Below, piece by piece: positions 7,922 to 15,491 of a stretch of DNA of 64,000 bases (position 1 is the first letter of the stretch; each line of letters begins with the position of its first letter). Under the pieces are notes generated by a model. That model was not told the DNA's origin and did not search any database. It was given only the letters and a program-made list of their open reading frames with translations. This DNA is from Nitrospirillum sp034653275 (GTDB lineage Bacteria > Pseudomonadota > Alphaproteobacteria > Azospirillales > Azospirillaceae). A program made the translations under genes and the position numbers. The stretch is from assembly GCF_034653275.1 (NCBI RefSeq), contig NZ_JAYEES010000003.1, positions 806,001-870,000 on the forward strand. The letters run 5' to 3'.

Positions 7922-8172
7922 GACCTTACCCTTGCCAGGACGGGTCCGCTCCGGCACAGTTGCGATAGGACGGGCGGCGACGGAGGCCGTGACCCCGACC
8001 CCAGCGGATCTCGGCCGAGGCCGGTCACCAGGGGAAGCGGGACGCGGTATCGGAACCCGCTAGGCATGGGTGGATGTACACCCAGGCCGCCGGCCTGCCG
8101 GGAGGCACCAACGACACGATAAAGATAGCGGTCCCGCGAGACCGGGACCGATTGCCCAAGGGGGAATTGCCG

Positions 8173-8454
8173 ATGACCAAGTCGGAACTCATCATGCGGC
8201 TGGCGGAACTCAATCCGCACCTCTACCAGCGCGATGTGGAAAAGATCGTCACCACCATTTTCGACGAGATCACCGAGGCCCTGGCCCGGGGTGACCGGGT
8301 GGAGCTGCGCGGCTTCGGCGCCTTCTCCGTGAAGCGGCGTGACGCCCGCACCGGCCGCAACCCCCGCACGGGCCAGGCGGTGGACGTGGATGAGAAGTTC
8401 ATTCCCTTCTTCAAGACGGGCAAGCAGCTGCGTGAGCAGTTGAACACCGACTGA
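8173..8454 (+). CDS. ihfB: integration host factor subunit beta
   Basis: 93 residues, the normal length for IhfB. It binds and bends DNA as a heterodimer with IhfA. Visible features are the start MTKSELIMRLAELNP, the beta-arm region RGFGAFSVKRRDARTGRNPRTG, whose Pro inserts in the minor groove, and the C-terminal KFIPFFKTGKQLRE. An in-frame upstream extension to 8074 lacks family similarity, so the ATG at 8173 is chosen. The family location after rpsA and before lapA is conserved in related bacteria. Confidence 0.96.
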   Translation: MTKSELIMRLAELNPHLYQRDVEKIVTTIFDEITEALARGDRVELRGFGAFSVKRRDARTGRNPRTGQAVDVDEKFIPFFKTGKQLREQLNTD

Positions 8455-8475
8455 TAGCCCCCATCTGAGGGACCC

Positions 8476-8503
8476 GGCCCCGGCGGTTCCGTCGGGGCCT
8501 TCT
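8476..8503 (+). terminator. weak hairpin after ihfB
   Basis: GGCCCCG (8476-8482) pairs with CGGGGCC (8493-8499), followed only by TTCT. It may attenuate transcription into lapA rather than stop it. Confidence 0.45.
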
Positions 8504-8571
8504 CAGCGCCGCCCCCAGGGGCCGCCCCATCCGGGGGTGGTCCGAGGCGGCCGTTGCCAGTGGAGCGGCCA

Positions 8572-8946
8572 GTGCTGCGTTACCTTTCCTGGATCGTGTC
8601 CATACCGCTGGCCCTCGTCGCCATCGACTTCGCCATCGTGAATGAGGAGTTGGTGCGCCTGACGCTGTGGCCGCTGGACGGCGCGGTGGTGGCGCCTTCC
8701 TTCGCGGTGGTGTTCGTGTCCCTGCTGGTGGGCTTCCTCGCCGGCGGTCTGATCTCCTGGCTGTCGGCCGGCAAGCACCGCCGGGCCCTGCGCAAGGAGC
8801 GGGCGCGGGGCGACCAGCTGCAGCGCGACCTGGACGCGGCCCGGCTGCACGCCGCCGATTTGGAAAAGCGCATCGCCGCCGCCGACCGGGCCGCGGGCGC
8901 GGCGGCCGCCCCGCCGTCCGATATGCGGGTGATGTCGCTGCGCTAG
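8572..8946 (+). CDS. lapA: LapA-domain (DUF1049) inner-membrane protein
   Basis: 124 residues. It has two transmembrane helices (about residues 5-25 and 40-65), then a charged Ala/Arg-rich coiled coil ending in the cytoplasm. This is the LapA/DUF1049 layout; in enterobacteria LapA works with LapB in controlling LpxC and LPS synthesis, but LapB is not visible here. The GTG at 8572, giving MLRYLSWIVSIPLAL, matches the family start and has AGTGGAG upstream; a TTG at 8554 is an alternative. Confidence 0.85.
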   Translation: MLRYLSWIVSIPLALVAIDFAIVNEELVRLTLWPLDGAVVAPSFAVVFVSLLVGFLAGGLISWLSAGKHRRALRKERARGDQLQRDLDAARLHAADLEKRIAAADRAAGAAAAPPSDMRVMSLR

Positions 8947-9094
8947 TTCGGCTTGCCCTCATGCGCCGGGCGCGGCCATCCGGCCGCTTGGCTTCCTCCT
9001 TTTCCAGTCCGCTGTCGCTTCCCGGAAAACTGCGGCGGATGCGGTCGCATCCTACAGCGGCATGTCATACCGCCAGTTCCACGCATGGCGGTCC

Positions 9095-10018
9095 TTAGCG
9101 GACCGCCTTTTGCTTTTCCGCCGCCGCCTTCTCATCCGTCAGGCGCTTGTCTAGGCGGGCCGTCACCGCCTCGCCATAGCGACGGCAGGCGGTTTCATCC
9201 ACCAGGGGCAGGGTGGCGTTGGGGCCCAGGCGCTTCCACATCTGCGAGGCGTCGGGATGGGGTGTCAGCAGGATGTCGCAGGGCAGGGCCGCCATGGTGG
9301 CGATGGCCTGGCGGAAGCTGGCCAGCACGCCGGGGTGCGCCGCCTCGTCCGAATAGCGGTAAACGTCGTCGGTGTAGGCGCTGAGGCTGTCGGCGTAGAC
9401 CATATGATGGCAGCGCCCATCCTGGCAGCTGTCCCAGGTCCAGGTGGTGGCGCCCGGCGTGTGGCCCGGCGTGGCGTGGGCCGTCAGGCGGATGGGCCCC
9501 AGGGTCACCTCCTCCCCATCCTTCAGGCGCTTCACATGCGGGATGGCGGGGAAGGCCTCGATGCTCAGGTACTGCGGGTCGCCCCGGTCGCCCTTGCCAT
9601 GCTCCAGCGCGCCGGCCGCGGCCGACAGGGCCATGACCGTGGCGCCCGAGTCCCGCCGCAGCTGGGCGATGCCGCCGGCGTGGTCCAGATGCTCATGGCT
9701 GTTCAGGATGATGCGCACATCCTCCACCTTGAAACCCAGGGCGCGGATGTTGGCCTCGATCAGCGGCGCCGCCTTCTCCGTGGCGCCGTCGATCAGCACA
9801 TGCCCTTGGGGCGAGGTGATGAGGATGGAGGACAGGCCGCAGGTGCCGACATACCAGGTGTCGGCATAGATGCGCAGCGGCGCCGCCGGCATGTTCCAGT
9901 CCGCCCCTTCCGGGCAGGCCGCCGCCGGCCGCTGGGCCGGCGCGGGGTCGGTGGCGGCAAGCGCGGGGGCGGCGACGCCGCACAGCAGAAGGGCGGCGAG
10001 GGCGAAAAACCGGGGCAT
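9095..10018 (-). CDS. subclass B3 metallo-beta-lactamase
   Basis: 307 residues with a signal peptide (MPRFFALAALLLCGVAAPALA), hence periplasmic. It is predicted to hydrolyse beta-lactams including carbapenems with two zinc ions. Zinc ligands are visible: HEHLDH (the HxHxDH motif) in the segment ILNSHEHLDHAGG, the His of ATPGHTPGATTW and the His of LLTPHPDAS. The order and the GHTPGATTW form are those of B3 enzymes. Upstream in-frame sequence is ignored because it precedes the signal peptide. No ampR-type regulator is adjacent. Substrate spectrum cannot be read from sequence; a related MBL-fold hydrolase is the main alternative. Confidence 0.85.
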   Translation of the reverse strand: MPRFFALAALLLCGVAAPALAATDPAPAQRPAAACPEGADWNMPAAPLRIYADTWYVGTCGLSSILITSPQGHVLIDGATEKAAPLIEANIRALGFKVEDVRIILNSHEHLDHAGGIAQLRRDSGATVMALSAAAGALEHGKGDRGDPQYLSIEAFPAIPHVKRLKDGEEVTLGPIRLTAHATPGHTPGATTWTWDSCQDGRCHHMVYADSLSAYTDDVYRYSDEAAHPGVLASFRQAIATMAALPCDILLTPHPDASQMWKRLGPNATLPLVDETACRRYGEAVTARLDKRLTDEKAAAEKQKAVR

Positions 10019-10154
10019 GGGGGCGGTCCGCAGGCTGGAGGGGAAACTTCCGCGTGTGTGATCGCCAATTCTGGCCAAAAAAGGGCCGCAGGGCCATGGG
10101 CGCCGCACCGGATGGTGGCGTTCGCCGCAACCGAGGCGGATGTCGGCGGAACCG

Positions 10155-10949
10155 TTACCGGGGCCGGCGCTTGCGACCGCGCCAATCGGGCTTGCGGGCA
10201 CCTTCGGCGGACGGCCGGTTGGCGGCGGCCTTGGGCGGGCGGTTGCCGCGCACGGCGCGGTAGCGGGCCACCAGGGCGATGAAGGGCGCGCGCAACCGTT
10301 CCACCAGCGTGTCATCCCCCTCCAGCTTGGCCAGGGCGAAGGCGCCGGCCTCCAGCGTCGACACGCTTTCCCGCCGCGGCTCGCGGCGCAGGTTGCCGTA
10401 GGCGGAGACGAAATCGGGATGGATGATCAGGCGGCGCAGCTTCAACAGCCAGGCGTTGCGCCACCACAGGGCCTTGGCCTGGGACCACGACCCGTCCAGC
10501 AGGATGATGCCCTCCAGGTCGGCCAGCGCGGTGGGGTCATCCACCGTCTGGCCCTTCTTGTCCACCAGGCGCAGGGTGCCGGGCGGGGTGGCGACGGCGT
10601 CGTCGCCCGAGCCCATGTACAGCACGGCCCAGCGGCGCGGATCGGCCTCACGGCCCCCCTTCTCCGTGCCCAGCGCCTTGGCCAGGTTGGGCCAGGACAG
10701 GCCCACCTTCAGCCGGCCGCGCGCCAGGCCCAGGGTCAACAGCCGGGCGCTGCCCAGCTCCACGTCCTGTTCCTGGGGATGCTGCAGCACCAGCACCTCC
10801 AGCCGGGTCTCGATGGGCGTGATGCCCTCGCAAACGCAAAGATCCAGGGGCTTGGCGCAGCGGGGGCAGGCGGCCGCGCCTTCGGCGGGGGCCTGGGGGG
10901 CGGCGTCTTCCGCCGGCGGCACGGTGTCGTCGGTCATCTCAACCAGCAC
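10155..10949 (-). CDS. DTW-domain tRNA-uridine aminocarboxypropyltransferase
   Basis: 264 residues. It contains a Cys cluster (CPRCAKPLDLCVC, about residues 28-40), LQHPQEQ, and the DTW-domain core ILLDGSWSQAKALWWRN with RLIIHPDFVSAYGNLR. Members such as E. coli TapT add the acp group from SAM to tRNA uridine 47. The C-terminal 40 residues are Arg/Lys rich, plausibly for RNA binding. A second in-frame ATG four codons in is possible. Confidence 0.88.
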   Translation of the reverse strand: MLVEMTDDTVPPAEDAAPQAPAEGAAACPRCAKPLDLCVCEGITPIETRLEVLVLQHPQEQDVELGSARLLTLGLARGRLKVGLSWPNLAKALGTEKGGREADPRRWAVLYMGSGDDAVATPPGTLRLVDKKGQTVDDPTALADLEGIILLDGSWSQAKALWWRNAWLLKLRRLIIHPDFVSAYGNLRREPRRESVSTLEAGAFALAKLEGDDTLVERLRAPFIALVARYRAVRGNRPPKAAANRPSAEGARKPDWRGRKRRPR

Positions 10950-11183
10950 TCTCTTCCATGAAACGGGCCATGCGCAGGGGCGTCGGGTTCCGCGCCATGG
11001 TGTCTTCCTTTCCGCAGCCGCCTTCCGGCCTAGGGACTATCATCGCGGCGATGATGGGGTTAAGTCGCCTGCGACGATGGCGCCGCAGCGCCGGGGCTTG
11101 ACGGTGGGGCCGACAAGCGTTGACGTGGACCCGGCGGGGCCTTCCCGTCAAGATTCTAGCACAGCCTACCCCGGTAAAGAGCC

Positions 11184-11603
11184 ATGGCCACCGTCACCGT
11201 CCTGCCCCGCCGCTTCACCTCCCCGCCCACGCTGGAGGAGATCGAACGCCTGGCCACCGACGCCATCGCGTCCATTCCGCCCGAACTGCGGGTGCACATG
11301 GGCAATCTGGTGGTCCATGTGGCGGAATTCCCGGATGAGGAGACGGAGCGGGAGATGGGGCTGGAAACCCCGTTCGACATCCTGGGTCTCTACCGTGGTG
11401 TCTCCCTGCCCCAGCGTGGCGCCAACGACGCCAGCCACGGGCCGGACATGATCTTCCTCTACCGCCGGCCGCTGCTGGACTATTGGTGCGAGACGGGGGA
11501 GGATCTGGGCGATCTGGTGCTGAACGTGATGATCCATGAGATCGGCCACCATTTCGGCTTCACCGACGACGACATGTACGGCATCGAGGCCAACGATCCC
11601 TGA
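11184..11603 (+). CDS. minimal zincin metallopeptidase family protein
   Basis: 139 residues with MIHEIGHHFGFTDDDMYGIE near the C-terminus; HEIGH is the HExxH zinc motif and the third ligand is probably the following His or Asp. The N-terminal half (LEEIERLATDAIASIPPELR, then FPDEE) matches the small DUF1025/MMP-like zincin family common in proteobacteria. Physiological substrates are unknown. It stands alone between divergent and same-strand genes. Confidence 0.87.
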   Translation: MATVTVLPRRFTSPPTLEEIERLATDAIASIPPELRVHMGNLVVHVAEFPDEETEREMGLETPFDILGLYRGVSLPQRGANDASHGPDMIFLYRRPLLDYWCETGEDLGDLVLNVMIHEIGHHFGFTDDDMYGIEANDP

Positions 11604-11696
11604 GTTCGGGGGACCGGGACGGGGGGGTGGCACCGATATAAGAAACGAGGGGCCGGCGACCTGGGCGCCGCCGGCCGAAAGATGGGAGATGGGGTT

Positions 11697-12095
11697 ATGG
11701 CGACCTTCGTGTGGACCGGCCTGGTCACGCTTTTGGCGTTGTTCGTCTATTTCTGGACCATCGGCCAGGTCAGCCGGGCGCGCACCCGGCATGGGGTGGA
11801 GGCGCCGTCGGTGGACGGCCCGCCGGCTTTCCAGCGGGTGCTGCGCGTGCAGGTGAACACGCTGGAACAGATCGTGCTGTTCCTGCCCGGCCTGTGGCTG
11901 TTCGCCAACATCTGGGGCGACCACCAGGCGGCGGTGATCGGCCTGGCCTGGCCCATCGGCCGCGTGCTGTACGCCGTGACCTACTACGCCGATGCCAAGA
12001 AGCGCGCGGCCGGCTTCGGCCTGGCCCTCTTCGGGACATCGGTGCTGCTGGTCGGCAGCCTCATCGGCCTGGTGCGCTACCTGCTGGGGATTTGA
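11697..12095 (+). CDS. MAPEG family membrane protein
   Basis: 132 residues with four predicted transmembrane helices. The pattern QRVLRVQVNTLEQIVLFLPG followed by GLAWPIGRVLYAVTYY is the MAPEG (glutathione/eicosanoid metabolism) signature. ATG 11697 is preferred to the in-frame 11682 because GGAG lies about eight bases upstream. Substrate unknown. Confidence 0.88.
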   Translation: MATFVWTGLVTLLALFVYFWTIGQVSRARTRHGVEAPSVDGPPAFQRVLRVQVNTLEQIVLFLPGLWLFANIWGDHQAAVIGLAWPIGRVLYAVTYYADAKKRAAGFGLALFGTSVLLVGSLIGLVRYLLGI

Positions 12096-12127
12096 GCCCG
12101 GCGCCCGGCGTCTGAGGGCACCTAAAA

Positions 12128-12658
12128 CTAGCTCCCCGCCTGCAGGGTGGCGTCGCCCAAGCGGTAGTACAGGCCGTTGTCGTCATCGCCCACCATGTGC
12201 AGCGTGCCCGTCAGGGTGATGGGCTCGTTGGTCATGGCGATGGGGGCGCTGGTCTTCACCTCCATCAGGTCGGCGGGGCCGGGCGGCGGACAGAAGGGGC
12301 AGCTGGGCGCCATGGCGCTCAGCAGGAAATGACCGGACTTCTCCTTCTGCTCCAGCGGGATGATGAAGCCGGCGATGGTCAGGGGCTTGCCCTCCAGCGC
12401 CTGGACCTCCGGCCCGAAGGCGGCGCGCACGCGCAGCAGGCCGTTGTCCATGCTGTGCACTTCCTTGACGTCGGCCAGCTTGTCCCAGCCCAGGGTGGCC
12501 TTGGGGATGTTGGCCTGCACGGATGCCGCCGTGCCCGGCGCCGGCGCCGTGGGCGCGGCCGATGCCACCTTCTTGTCCGCCGCCAGGGCGGGGGCCCCGG
12601 TGACGATGACCGCCATCATCAGGGCGGCGGCGATCCAGCGCTTGTCCTGAACCGTCAT
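12128..12658 (-). CDS. DUF3299 periplasmic protein
   Basis: 176 residues with a signal peptide (start MTVQDKRWIAAALMMAVIV, cleavage after APALA). The mature part contains LTIAGFIIPLEQKE and an APSCPFCPPPGPADLMEV segment whose Cys pair (CPFC) is characteristic of DUF3299. Such proteins are often found beside MacB-like ABC transporters linked to metal uptake, as here. Specific biochemical role not established. Confidence 0.85.
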   Translation of the reverse strand: MTVQDKRWIAAALMMAVIVTGAPALAADKKVASAAPTAPAPGTAASVQANIPKATLGWDKLADVKEVHSMDNGLLRVRAAFGPEVQALEGKPLTIAGFIIPLEQKEKSGHFLLSAMAPSCPFCPPPGPADLMEVKTSAPIAMTNEPITLTGTLHMVGDDDNGLYYRLGDATLQAGS

Positions 12659-12758
12659 GGCGAAATCCTTTCCTCGCAACAACTGCCTTTTGTCTTCCTG
12701 GGCCCCAATCATGGCCGATCGAAGGCCTTTGCCATCCGCGCCCACTCCAGGCCCGGCA

Positions 12759-13997
12759 TCACCCGCGGGACAGCACCGCCGACACGTCCGTGCGATAGGC
12801 CTGGATGGCCGGGACCAGGGCGGCCAGCACCGACAGGCCGGCCGCCAGAAGCAGAAGATAGGGCTCCGTGGCCGGAAACTGGAGTCCCGTGATGCCCATG
12901 TCCCGCGCCTGGGGCACCAGGCGGCCCGCCAGCTCCACCGCGCCGTGGCCCAAGGCCAGGCCCAGCATTGTGCCGGCGGCCCCCATGGCCAGCGCCTCGG
13001 TCAGCAGCAGGCAGGAGATCCGGGCGCGGGTGGCGCCCAGGGCGCGCATGACCGCCAGGTCGTACCGCCGCGCCTGGGTGGCGTTGTAGAGTGCCACGAA
13101 GATGCTGAGCGCGGAGGAGGCGACCAGCAGCAGGCCGAAGCCGCGCACCGTGTCCGTGCCGACGCCCACCAGGGACAGCAGCCGCGTCATCTCGGCCGCC
13201 GGCGAGGCCGCCTGCAGGACGCTGCCGGTGTTGATGCGCCGGGGCAGCAGGGCGGCCGCGATGGGGGACCGGTAGCGCAGCAGGACGGAGGTCACCTCGC
13301 GCTCGGGTGCTTGCCGGGCCGGCTGGGCACCCTCCGCCAAATGGTCATGCGCCTCATGCGCGTCGTCGGGATGATGGTGGTGGGCATCGTGCACCGCCCA
13401 CACGCTGTCGATGGGGGTCAGCACCAGGCGGTCGACCACGCCGCCGGTGGGGGCCAGGATGCCCACCACGGTGTAGGGCATGCCCTCATGCGCCGCCCCG
13501 CCGGCCGACAGTCCGTGGTTGCCGTTGAACTGGGCGCCCACCTTCAGGCCGGCGGCCCGGGCCACCTGGGCGCCCACCGTCGCCTCCATGGGCGCCTGCC
13601 ACAGCCGGCCCGTCGCCACCTGGGCATGGCGCAGGGCGACGAAGGCCGGCTCGGTGCCGACGATGCGGTATCCCCGGAAACTGTCGCCCAGGGCCAGGGG
13701 GACGGCCTGGGCCACCAGCGGGTCGGCCGCCAGCGCCTGCGCCTGCGACAGCGGGATGTTCCCGGTGGGGATGTCGATCTGGTACAGCGCCGACAGGATC
13801 AACTGCAGCGGGCTGCCCTTGGCGCCCACCACCAGGTCGACACCGGCGGCATCCTTGGCCAGGCGGTCCTGCACCTGCGTGCCCACCAGGATCAGCACGA
13901 CGATGGTGCCGGTGCCCAGCGCCAGCAGCGCCACGTTGAGCGCGGTGGTGAGGGCCGAGCGCTTCAGATACGCCCAGGCCAAGCCAAGGGTGTTCAT
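12759..13997 (-). CDS. FtsX-like ABC transporter permease with His-rich loop
   Basis: 412 residues. The MacB/FtsX topology is clear: a first helix (ALNVALLALGTGTIVVLILV), a large periplasmic domain, and three C-terminal helices with the FtsX-domain stretch ARRYDLAVMRALGATRARI. Within the periplasmic part HDAHHHHPDDAHEAHDH gives eight His in 17 residues, suggesting metal binding. It overlaps the ATPase gene by four bases, so the two are coupled. From memory similar sets occur in zinc-responsive loci; zinc as substrate is inference. Confidence 0.85.
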   Translation of the reverse strand: MNTLGLAWAYLKRSALTTALNVALLALGTGTIVVLILVGTQVQDRLAKDAAGVDLVVGAKGSPLQLILSALYQIDIPTGNIPLSQAQALAADPLVAQAVPLALGDSFRGYRIVGTEPAFVALRHAQVATGRLWQAPMEATVGAQVARAAGLKVGAQFNGNHGLSAGGAAHEGMPYTVVGILAPTGGVVDRLVLTPIDSVWAVHDAHHHHPDDAHEAHDHLAEGAQPARQAPEREVTSVLLRYRSPIAAALLPRRINTGSVLQAASPAAEMTRLLSLVGVGTDTVRGFGLLLVASSALSIFVALYNATQARRYDLAVMRALGATRARISCLLLTEALAMGAAGTMLGLALGHGAVELAGRLVPQARDMGITGLQFPATEPYLLLLAAGLSVLAALVPAIQAYRTDVSAVLSRG

Positions 13998-14677
13998 GCG
14001 GCGTGACCTTCCACGGGAGCCCGCCCGCCCGGGACGCTCAATTTCGGCAGTTCCAGCCGGCCGGGTATCCGGGCGCGGGTGCGCTCGTCATGGGTCGCCA
14101 CCAGCAGGGTGGCGCCGCAGATCTCCGCCTGTTCCAGCAGCAGGTCCAGGACCAGCCCGCAATTCTCGTCATCCAGGGCGGAGGTCGGCTCATCCGCCAG
14201 GATCAGCTTCGGCCCCGTCACGACGGCGCGGGCGATGGCCACGCGCTGCTTCTCCCCCTGGCTCAGGTGTTCCGGCTTGGCGGCCAGGCGCTTGCTCAGG
14301 CCCACGCGGTCCAGCGCCCGGGCCACGGCCCCGGCGTCGCGCGGCAGGCCGGCCAGCCAGCGCGCCAGATGCAGGTTCTGGCCCACATCCAACGCCGCCA
14401 CCAGGTGCAGGGTCTGGAAGACGATGCCGATCAGGCGTCCGCGCAGATGGTCGCGGGCGGCGGCGTCCAAGTCCCACACCGCCTGGCCATCCAGCAGGAT
14501 ACGCCCCTGGTCCGGCCGCTTCAGCCCGGCCAGGGCATGGATCAGGGTGGTTTTGCCGCTGCCGCTGGGGCCCAGCAGCAGGCAGTGCCCGCCGGGCCCG
14601 ACCGACCAGTGCGGAATGTCCAACACCGGCCTGCCCGCGATGGCGTGACGCAGGCCGGTGACGTCGATAAGGGGCAT
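13994..14677 (-). CDS. ABC transporter ATP-binding protein (LolD/MacB type)
   Basis: 227 residues. Walker A GPSGSGKTT, Q-loop VFQTLHL, signature LSQGEKQRVAIARA, Walker B LILADEP and the switch His in ATHDERTRA are all present. The ATG at 14677 begins MPLIDVTGLRH; an upstream extension is not conserved-looking. It is the first gene of a minus-strand set with the FtsX-like permease and DUF3299, forming a transporter probably handling a metal or a periplasmic ligand. Confidence 0.92.
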   Translation of the reverse strand: MPLIDVTGLRHAIAGRPVLDIPHWSVGPGGHCLLLGPSGSGKTTLIHALAGLKRPDQGRILLDGQAVWDLDAAARDHLRGRLIGIVFQTLHLVAALDVGQNLHLARWLAGLPRDAGAVARALDRVGLSKRLAAKPEHLSQGEKQRVAIARAVVTGPKLILADEPTSALDDENCGLVLDLLLEQAEICGATLLVATHDERTRARIPGRLELPKLSVPGGRAPVEGHAA

Positions 14678-14897
14678 GGGACCGTATCCTGCCGCGTTGC
14701 CGTACCCCGGCGGCTGCCACCGGCGGGACGGGCGCATCTTGGGCGGCGCCGCGCCGCCCGGCAAGCGGGAAGGGGTGGTCCGGATGTCGCGGCCCTACCT
14801 TCTTGGAGAGGGGGATCGGGTGAGCATTTGATTCCCGGGTCCGACGTTGCTACAGTCGCCCCAGATGTCTTTGCACTCCCGGAATAAGGGTAAGGCA

Positions 14898-15389
14898 TTG
14901 GAAAATAATCGGAAAATCTCGATCCTGTTCGTTTGCACGGGCAACATCTGCCGCTCCCCCACGGCGGAGGGCGTGATGCGCCGCCGCCTGGCCATGGATG
15001 GCCTGGCCGACGATGTGACGGTGTCCAGCGCCGGCACCCACGGCTATCACGTGGGGGAGGCTCCGGACATCCGGGCGGTGGAGGCGGCGCGCTATCGCGG
15101 CGTCGACCTGTCGGCGTTGCGCGCCCGCCGCGTGGACGCGGATGATTTCGAGCGGTACGACATGGTGCTGGCCATGGACCGCGATCATCTGGATTTCCTG
15201 CGCCGCCTGGCCCCGCCCAAGCATCGCGACCGGGTGCAGCTGTTCCTGGACTATGCCCCCGACCACAAGGGCCACGACGTGCCCGACCCCTATTACGGGT
15301 CGGAGGACCAGTTCGACACGGTGCTGGACCTGATCGAGGCCGCCGCCGACGGCCTGCTGGACGAGGTTCACCGTCGGCTGGGCCGGTAA
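14898..15389 (+). CDS. low-molecular-weight protein-tyrosine-phosphatase
   Basis: 163 residues. The catalytic P-loop VCTGNICRSPTAEG contains the C(x)5R motif near the N-terminus, and the general acid Asp lies in VPDPYYGSEDQFD near residue 130. It removes phosphate from phosphotyrosine, or acts as an arsenate-reductase-like protein in some relatives. The TTG at 14898 has AAGGGTAAGG just upstream; ATG 14865 is in frame but lacks a ribosome-binding site. Confidence 0.9.
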   Translation: MENNRKISILFVCTGNICRSPTAEGVMRRRLAMDGLADDVTVSSAGTHGYHVGEAPDIRAVEAARYRGVDLSALRARRVDADDFERYDMVLAMDRDHLDFLRRLAPPKHRDRVQLFLDYAPDHKGHDVPDPYYGSEDQFDTVLDLIEAAADGLLDEVHRRLGR

Positions 15390-15417
15390 ATGTCATGACG
15401 CCGGCTGGGCCGGTAAA
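15375..15417. repeat. 16-bp direct repeat at the end of the phosphatase gene
   Basis: CGGCTGGGCCGGTAAA occurs at 15375-15390 and again at 15402-15417. The first copy contains the stop codon of the phosphatase gene. It looks like a small local duplication. Confidence 0.6.
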
Positions 15418-15491
15418 CGGACTCGGCTTGGCGGACGGCCGGCGCTATACCTAAGGGCCCTGTCCTTCCCGCCCTACCGGATTTAGTAGCC

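Larger units (their letters stand above)
7718..8172. other. rpsA-ihfB intergenic region with long ihfB leader
   Basis: 455 bases without a supported gene. It holds the rpsA terminator, a promoter-like pair at 7894-7921 and a leader of roughly 240 bases before ihfB, including a GGTCCC/GGGACC hairpin near 8129-8148. No RNA family was recognised in the leader. Confidence 0.5.

Noticed and set aside
5876..7957. 693-codon open frame antisense to rpsA
   Set aside because: rpsA is unmistakable on the plus strand; the antisense frame has shadow composition and no family match.
8074..8172. N-terminal extension of IhfB
   Set aside because: The extension has no similarity to IHF and the protein has its normal length from 8173.
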